This document shows, in pieces, positions 58,989 through 64,000 of a stretch of 64,000 nt of DNA. Position 1 is the first letter of the stretch; each line of letters starts with the position of its first letter. A program made the translations under genes and the position numbers. The notes under the pieces were generated by a model. It was not told where the DNA came from and made no database searches. It was given only the letters and a program-made list of their open reading frames with translations. This DNA is from Nostoc linckia NIES-25 (GTDB lineage: Bacteria; Cyanobacteriota; Cyanobacteriia; Cyanobacteriales; Nostocaceae): positions 5,908,748 through 5,972,747 of the forward strand of contig NZ_AP018222.1 in the NCBI RefSeq assembly GCF_002368035.1. Direction: 5' to 3'.

Positions 58989-60374
58989 TCAAGAAAGTAA
59001 ACGTTGTTCAAATTGTAAGGCTTTTTTAGCTTCGGGAATTTTTGAGGCTAAAATTTTTACTAGTTCTACACGAGAAATTTGTCCAGAAGATTTAACAGTT
59101 TTTTGGACTAAAAATTTAGCTATTGGGCCAATTAAATCAGCCAACTCACGTTCGCATTTTTCCACAAATTTGTCGCTGATGACTTCTTCTTGGTTTGGTA
59201 AATTATTTGGATTAATTTCAGAGCGATCGGATTTAAGAGTTAATTCTTGTATTAAAGTAGGTTTCTCAAATAAAAATCTTGTTTTTTTGTGAAAATCAAC
59301 TTGTTGATTTCCTCGCAGATGAAGTTCCAATCGACTAATTAATTCTTCACAGTTGCCTGCTGAGGCTGCAACTTGTTGGAGTAATCTTGGCGCAACAGGG
59401 CCGACTAATTCCAAGAGAATTTTTTCTAAGCGATTGTAATTTTCTGGAGACAAAATAAAAGCAGACGAATATGCAATTGAATTTTCTTGAGAAAGCGAAG
59501 CTTGAGGGGGTTGTGTAAAATCTGAAGGTTGAGTTAATTGGGCTTCTACTTTAGTCTCAAGATGCTCAAGCACCTCTAAAACTTCAGTCGCAGACTGATA
59601 GCGCTGTTTAAAGTGGTGTAGCACCATCTTAGATAGCACAAATGCCAATCCAGAACTGACATTAGCTTGATGCTGCCAAGAGATTTCTCCTGTATCTGGG
59701 TCTTCCTCAAAGTTTGTCGGATGTATACCTGTCAACGCTTGGATAGCAATAATTCCTAAGGAATAAATATCACTGTTGGGGCGGGGCTTACCTTGTCCCT
59801 GTTCTGTAGACATGTATCCTGGGGTGCCAATGATAATACTAGCCGTGGTTTGTCCTACAACTGTAAGTAGTTGAGTTTCCATTTGTTTGACCGCACCAAA
59901 GTCAATCAGCACTAACTTACCGTCTTGTTGCCGCCTAATTATATTGTCTGGCTTGATATCTCGATGAATAACGTTATGGCTATGAATAAATTGCAGAATA
60001 CTCAATATTTGTTTGAGGAGTTGAATTACTCGATCTTCTGTCCAACGTTCGTTGGGAGGTAGTTCTGGTTTGAGAGTATGCCCTTCAATGAAATCTTGCA
60101 CCAAGAAAAATTCTTGGTTGTGTTCAAAATAGGCTAAAAGCCGAGGAATTTGGTCATGGGTTCCAAGTTGTTCTAGTGTTTCTGCCTCACTAGTAAATAG
60201 CCGTCTGGCAGTTTTGAGAAATTCAACACTGCGAGTAGCTGGCTTGAGGTGTTTGACTACGCATTTCGGGAAACCTGGCCTGTGGGTATCTTGGGCAATG
60301 TACGTTTGACCGAACCCTCCTCCACCTAAAACTTGAAGGACTTGGTAACGTCCATCTAATAATTGTCCTAGCAT
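58989..60374 (-). CDS. Ser/Thr protein kinase with two C-terminal repeat domains
   Basis: The 461-residue protein has an intact kinase domain (about 8-270): GGGGFGQT, K41 in CVVKHLKP, HRDIKPDNI with D139, LIDFGAVKQ, and TPGYMSTEQ. A linker follows, then two related segments (about 305-350 and 400-455) with LELVGPVAPRLLQQVAASAG and ADLIGPIAKFLVQKTVKSSG, matching the LVGPIA-type domain (DUF8082-like) found after some cyanobacterial kinases. No transmembrane helix is seen. It is about 45-50% similar by eye to the HRN kinase at 48292 over the kinase region. Confidence 0.93.
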   Translation of the reverse strand: MLGQLLDGRYQVLQVLGGGGFGQTYIAQDTHRPGFPKCVVKHLKPATRSVEFLKTARRLFTSEAETLEQLGTHDQIPRLLAYFEHNQEFFLVQDFIEGHTLKPELPPNERWTEDRVIQLLKQILSILQFIHSHNVIHRDIKPDNIIRRQQDGKLVLIDFGAVKQMETQLLTVVGQTTASIIIGTPGYMSTEQGQGKPRPNSDIYSLGIIAIQALTGIHPTNFEEDPDTGEISWQHQANVSSGLAFVLSKMVLHHFKQRYQSATEVLEVLEHLETKVEAQLTQPSDFTQPPQASLSQENSIAYSSAFILSPENYNRLEKILLELVGPVAPRLLQQVAASAGNCEELISRLELHLRGNQQVDFHKKTRFLFEKPTLIQELTLKSDRSEINPNNLPNQEEVISDKFVEKCERELADLIGPIAKFLVQKTVKSSGQISRVELVKILASKIPEAKKALQFEQRLLS

Positions 60375-60624
60375 TGTGTTACTTGCTTAAGTCCTCAAAT
60401 TAATCTTGGCACAACTACCAGCTTTAGAAAGATTTTTGAAAAAGGAACTATGTAACTAGTGTTGGAATTCCAAAGTTTTTGAGGATTTTACTACAAGTTT
60501 TTGACTCCCTAAACTCCAAATCGGCTTAACACCATATTATTGTTGAAGCTTTAAACTTCTTAGAAATCTGCACTACCGCTACTTTTAAAATACTTGCTAG
60601 TTGCAAAACTACGTCCACTTATGG

Positions 60625-60861
60625 TTATGCAATTTTATTTACAAAATAAGTGATTCCTCTAAAGTTCAATTTGTAGGCTACTGGTGCTGTGGCAACTTCC
60701 GCCGATTTTAAATTGGGATCGACACGATAACTAACGCCACGATACATTAAATTATAAGCTGGCCCAATTTGAGTAACTGGTTGAAACGGCTGTTGTGTTT
60801 TTTTGCTGCCAACTTTGCTTGGGTTATATTCATAGCTCAGACCCCGATAGTAAAGTTTCAT
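60625..60861 (-). CDS. DUF4278 protein
   Basis: This 78-residue protein has three YRGxxYxxxP-type units (LYYRGLSYEYNPSK, LMYRGVSYRVDPNL, LNFRGITYFVNK), the signature of the cyanobacterial DUF4278 family of unknown role. There is no signal peptide. AGAGG lies about ten bases upstream of the ATG. Confidence 0.88.
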   Translation of the reverse strand: MKLYYRGLSYEYNPSKVGSKKTQQPFQPVTQIGPAYNLMYRGVSYRVDPNLKSAEVATAPVAYKLNFRGITYFVNKIA

Positions 60862-60973
60862 AATTTTTGCCTCTTGAATAACTGTTGTTCAATAATGTTG
60901 ATGAATTATCAGAGGTTCATTAGATAGTTATGCAAACTTTTTCAGGAACTGGCTAAACAATTAGCCGTCTTGA

Positions 60974-61073
60974 GGGCATGGGGCATGGGATATGGGGAAA
61001 GGGAAAGGGGTAAGGGGAAAAGGGAAAGATTAAATTTATTCCTTTTCCCTTTAACCTTTAACCTTTTCCCCTA
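60974..61073. repeat. Third copy of the GGTTAAAGG-type block
   Basis: This copy contains GATTAAATTTATTCC and CTTTAACCTTTAACC in the same orientation as the block at 48005-48160 that flanks the TPR glycosyltransferase gene. It lies alone between a DUF4278 gene and the small gene at 61174, so the block is a dispersed repeat rather than specific to the glycosyltransferase. Confidence 0.75.
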
Positions 61074-61173
61074 CCTCTCCTGCTCCCACCCTCATCTCCC
61101 GTATGCCTACCCTTTTCATTCTGGGGTAACGTGGTTAACAATGGGTTGAATGTTTTTTAAATGATTCAATCTT

Positions 61174-61428
61174 ATGCCTAGAACTCCAAATGAATACGCC
61201 GTATATCTCCTACTGGAAACCGGCCACCGGGAAGAAGTACGTTTTCCTACTATTCAAGAGTTTCAAAAGTGGTATAGTGGCGAACTTGTGCCAAAATCTG
61301 CTTCAAGTGACTTTATTAGCGTCCCGATCAAGAATATTCAGGGGGAGTATATGGTAGTACGTCCTTCTCGGATCGTGGCAATCCGGGTAGAACCAGTTTT
61401 TAGTTCCAGCGTTGAAAGATTCAACTAA
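61174..61428 (+). CDS. Small conserved protein preceding mltA
   Basis: The protein has 84 residues: MPRTPNEYAVYLLLETGHRE, then a beta-rich soluble body (PIKNIQGEYMVVRPSRIVAI). I do not recognise a named domain, but homologues in cyanobacteria are expected. Its stop codon is followed at once by the mltA ATG (TAAATG), which indicates coupled translation. Confidence 0.75.
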   Translation: MPRTPNEYAVYLLLETGHREEVRFPTIQEFQKWYSGELVPKSASSDFISVPIKNIQGEYMVVRPSRIVAIRVEPVFSSSVERFN

Positions 61429-62691
61429 ATGATGAGAAAAACCCTTGCTTTGCTTTCCTTGAGTTTGGGAATTGCCTTTGTAAATCCTTTTTTGTCGGGT
61501 CTTGCTCAGGTTCCTAATTTACAGCCCTTGTCAATACCGACTACTCCCGAACTACCGCCTCTGCCAGCACCAACTACCCCTGAGTTTACGCTGCCGCTAA
61601 AACCAGCGGCCATCGGAGGTAATTGTACGGTGCGGCAGAGTTGCTTGGGTTGGGATGACCAACTTTGGGGTCAAAGGGGTAAAACAGGCGATCGCCTTGC
61701 TCTATTGGCTTCTATTGACAACAGTTTGCGTTACTTAACCAAGGATGAGGCGATCGCAGCATATCAAAATTATCCCATCAAGGAAATTACGCTCGATCGC
61801 GTCCGCCGCAGTTTATTACGTTTTCGCCAACTGGTTGTCAGTTCTAAGTCTCCAGCGCAATTACAAGCTGCCGTCCAACGAGAGTTTGATTTTTACCAGT
61901 CTGTAGGCAATGATGGCAAGGGTACTGTTAAATTCACTGCCTACTACGAACCTGTTTACACCGCTAGCCGTGTCAGGACTGCAACATATAAGTATCCGCT
62001 TTATCGGCTACCATCTGATTTCAGCCAATGGCCAAAACCCCACCCCAAACGAATTGATTTGGAAGGAAAGGATGGTTTGTTAGGGAATAAAAGCCAACTA
62101 AGCGGTTTAGAAATACTTTGGTTTCGCGATCGCTTAGATGCATATATGATACATATCCAAGGTTCTGCCCAAATTAAATTAACTAATGGCAAAACTACGT
62201 CTGTTGGTTATGCAGGTGGAACCGATTACCCTTGGACTAGTATTGGCAAAGAACTAGCCAAAGATGGCAAACTGCCCTTAGAAGGTTTGACAATGCCACG
62301 TTTGATTGCTTACTTCCGGCAAAAACCCCAGGAGTTAAATAATTATCTGCCACGCTGGGAAAGATTTATTTTCTTCCAAGAAACAGGTGGTAGACCAGCT
62401 ACCGGCAGTATTCATGTGCCAGTAACACCAGAACGTTCCATTGCCACAGATAAGTCTCTCATGCCTCCGGGAGCGCTAGCCTTAATTTATAACTCATTTC
62501 CCTACCCCGCCATTGGTGGCAAACTCGAAAGGCGCACAGTCAGTCGCTTTGTCCTTGACCAGGATACAGGAAGCGCCATCAAAGGACCAGGACGAGTAGA
62601 TTACTTTATGGGATCTGGGAAATTAGCAGGCGATCGTGCTGGCATCACAGGCGGTAATGGTTCGTTATATTATCTATTACTCAAAGAATAG
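61429..62691 (+). CDS. mltA: Membrane-bound lytic transglycosylase A (MltA) with 3D domain
   Basis: The 420-residue protein has a signal peptide (residues about 1-26), a Pro-rich linker, the MltA barrel (GTVKFTAYYEPVYTASR, near residue 165; AYMIHIQGSAQIKLTNG, near 240) and a C-terminal 3D domain with the conserved Asp residues (VLDQDTGSAIKGPGRVDYF and GDRAG). It cleaves peptidoglycan glycan strands non-hydrolytically. It is translationally coupled to the small gene upstream. Confidence 0.92.
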   Translation: MMRKTLALLSLSLGIAFVNPFLSGLAQVPNLQPLSIPTTPELPPLPAPTTPEFTLPLKPAAIGGNCTVRQSCLGWDDQLWGQRGKTGDRLALLASIDNSLRYLTKDEAIAAYQNYPIKEITLDRVRRSLLRFRQLVVSSKSPAQLQAAVQREFDFYQSVGNDGKGTVKFTAYYEPVYTASRVRTATYKYPLYRLPSDFSQWPKPHPKRIDLEGKDGLLGNKSQLSGLEILWFRDRLDAYMIHIQGSAQIKLTNGKTTSVGYAGGTDYPWTSIGKELAKDGKLPLEGLTMPRLIAYFRQKPQELNNYLPRWERFIFFQETGGRPATGSIHVPVTPERSIATDKSLMPPGALALIYNSFPYPAIGGKLERRTVSRFVLDQDTGSAIKGPGRVDYFMGSGKLAGDRAGITGGNGSLYYLLLKE

Positions 62692-62763
62692 GTATTGGGG
62701 ACTGGGGACTAGGGACTAGAGACTAGGGAAGAGTTTTCCCAGTACCCAATCCCCAATCCCTAC

Positions 62764-63633
62764 TTAATACGGCGGATAAGCAAAATCATCTTCATCTGCA
62801 TACACATAAGAACTAGAAACCCCTGCCATTGCCATTTTGGGCGTTTCTGATTTTACAGGTTCCTTGCCAAATTCTTTGTATTCTTCAAAAGTCTTGCAGA
62901 TAATTGCAGACTCCAGAGAATCTGAAGCAATTAAATATTGTGTTAAAGTTCCCACCGTTGGATGTTTGTAATCCACAGTTGAAGCTACTAAAACTGTATT
63001 TGGTTCAATACCTCTTTCTTCACACTCAATTATCGGGCAAAAAATTCCGTGAGCGTGGAATAAGGGGCCTTTTGGTGTCAAGGGTTGCTTGCGATAAACA
63101 GCATAAGCCTTTTCTAATTCCGCAACGAATCCACTAACTACTTTCCCTTGTTGGAAGTCGCAGTAAGTTTTGCTGAAACTTGCTCCGGCTGCACCATTGA
63201 GTGTTAATTGTAGTGGTGATTGATGTAAAAACTTTTTATTCTCTCCGACTATAAAAATTAAATAACGAGTAAAGGTTTTAAATTTAAGTTTGTCTGCTAA
63301 AAAAGCATCATAGTTATCTTTGAGCGTCCCCAATTTGAGACCCGTTTCTCGATCTTTGACAGACAATGGCCCCCGCCGCACTATAACTAAGCGTGGAGTC
63401 GTACTCATAAAGACAGTTTCTACTCCAGAGCTAAATTCATGCTCTACTTGCTGCCAATTTTCATCTGGTACAAAGCCGACAGCATTGGCATTGTCAAGCT
63501 TCAGCGCCAAACCGTAAGATTGCATACCATCTGCGCCATACCGAGGATTAATCATCTGACACCAGGGGATGACTTGAGAAGGCGGTGCATTGAATTTCTC
63601 GTCTTCAAAGTCGAAATTAGCAGATGCTTTCAT
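62764..63633 (-). CDS. DUF5895-like protein
   Basis: The 289-residue protein begins FDFEDEKFNAPPSQVIPWC and continues with GLALKLDNANAVGFVPDENW, a pattern I associate with the DUF5895 family of cyanobacteria. It has a Pro/Asp-rich acidic C-terminal tail (VYADEDDFAYPPY). There is no signal peptide or membrane helix. Homologues are known to be scattered and can be on plasmids, but the role is unknown. It converges with mltA; the spacer is G-rich filler. Confidence 0.8.
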   Translation of the reverse strand: MKASANFDFEDEKFNAPPSQVIPWCQMINPRYGADGMQSYGLALKLDNANAVGFVPDENWQQVEHEFSSGVETVFMSTTPRLVIVRRGPLSVKDRETGLKLGTLKDNYDAFLADKLKFKTFTRYLIFIVGENKKFLHQSPLQLTLNGAAGASFSKTYCDFQQGKVVSGFVAELEKAYAVYRKQPLTPKGPLFHAHGIFCPIIECEERGIEPNTVLVASTVDYKHPTVGTLTQYLIASDSLESAIICKTFEEYKEFGKEPVKSETPKMAMAGVSSSYVYADEDDFAYPPY

Positions 63634-64000
63634 CGTTTTAGGCTATCAAAGTGTTTTCTTGAACAAGTTTATCGGCAGGAAGCTGATTTTGGTGAGACAG
63701 TTATGTGCTGTCCTCAAGTTTAGAAACAATTACGTTACCGTTAGTCCAACGCTATGGTATAATCTCTAGCTGCAAAGGACTGTCGAACGTTACGCCAAAC
63801 TGCCATAGTAGTTTTTCCAGAGTAAGGCAGAATCAATCTATGTTGCAATCCCTGTTTCGTTTTTTAACAACAGTCATTTAGTTATTTGTCATTGGTCATT
63901 GGTCATTAGTCATTGGCCAAACACGTGGGCTATTGGGAGTGTTGACTGTTGACTGAGGAGTTAGAAATTATTCTCCTTGTCTCCCTTGTCCCCCCATCTC
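63634..64000. other. Terminal intergenic region with a heptamer repeat
   Basis: It contains the promoter region for the DUF5895 gene and a tandem of GTCATTG (four units, one with A for G) at 63888-63915, followed by C-rich filler at the window end. No gene is supported. Confidence 0.6.

Noticed and set aside
1..64000. tRNA, rRNA or known regulatory RNA genes
   Set aside because: I looked for cloverleaf-type T-loop sequences and conserved small RNA motifs by eye and saw none that could be supported; a tRNAscan-SE and Rfam search would settle this.

Overview
The window looks like a chromosomal stretch of a filamentous, probably heterocystous (Nostoc-like) cyanobacterium. The reasons are the very frequent GCGATCGC (HIP1) palindromes, many 7-bp tandem repeats and small hairpin repeats between genes, and cyanobacterial families such as PxcA, DUF928 next to a CHASE2 cyclase, DUF4278, Ser/Thr kinases of the cyanobacterial type, and the 2-oxoglutarate decarboxylase/succinic semialdehyde dehydrogenase pair. 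No rRNA, tRNA or CRISPR array was recognised.

Layout. 1-10 kb: the end of a tyrosine recombinase, then a minus-strand run with an M20 amidohydrolase, an exported FAD oxidoreductase, a zinc-ribbon membrane protein, and a likely operon of a small membrane protein, an asparagine-synthase-like protein and a PLP decarboxylase. 10-16.4 kb: two small conserved proteins, a large exported TPR-CHAT (caspase-like) protein, and a divergent, AT-rich ATPase/TOPRIM gene pair that resembles split OLD/PARIS-type phage defence. 16.5-24 kb: PhoD phosphatase, a PEP-CTERM protein, DUF928 plus CHASE2-cyclase, a Phd/RelE toxin-antitoxin pair, and a small gene broken by a miniature transposable element. 24-33 kb: an FdhF/YdeP molybdoenzyme with its FdhD partner, a surface-glycan-type glycosyltransferase pair, a VTT membrane protein, and RbgA-like GTPase. 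33-37.6 kb: repeat-rich DNA around an FHA-GAF adenylate cyclase. 37.6-41 kb: the two enzymes that close the cyanobacterial TCA cycle. 41-48 kb: an exported 11-residue-repeat protein, an L,D-transpeptidase, an orphan FecCD permease, a PhyH dioxygenase, an NrdG-like radical SAM protein, and a TPR glycosyltransferase flanked by inverted repeats. 48-64 kb: two Ser/Thr kinases (one with HRD changed to HRN), Uma2 protein, PxcA, PPK2, a PhoX-like phosphatase, MiaE, a PhnD-like lipoprotein, a heme-sensor/HAMP protein, DUF4278, MltA and DUF5895.

How parts work together. Several genes concern phosphate: PhoD, PhoX-like, PPK2 and the PhnD-like binding protein. Two class III cyclases and two kinases suggest dense signalling. 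The succinic semialdehyde dehydrogenase and the ThDP enzyme together convert 2-oxoglutarate to succinate.

The most distinctive non-coding feature is a nested set of miniature inverted-repeat elements. Several have visible target-site duplications: 12 bp at 4259/4395, 5 bp at 34320/34515, 8 bp at 37249/37451 and 3 bp at 23951/24055. Dispersed repeats have also entered coding sequence in frame (decarboxylase, asparagine synthase-like protein, Uma2 protein).
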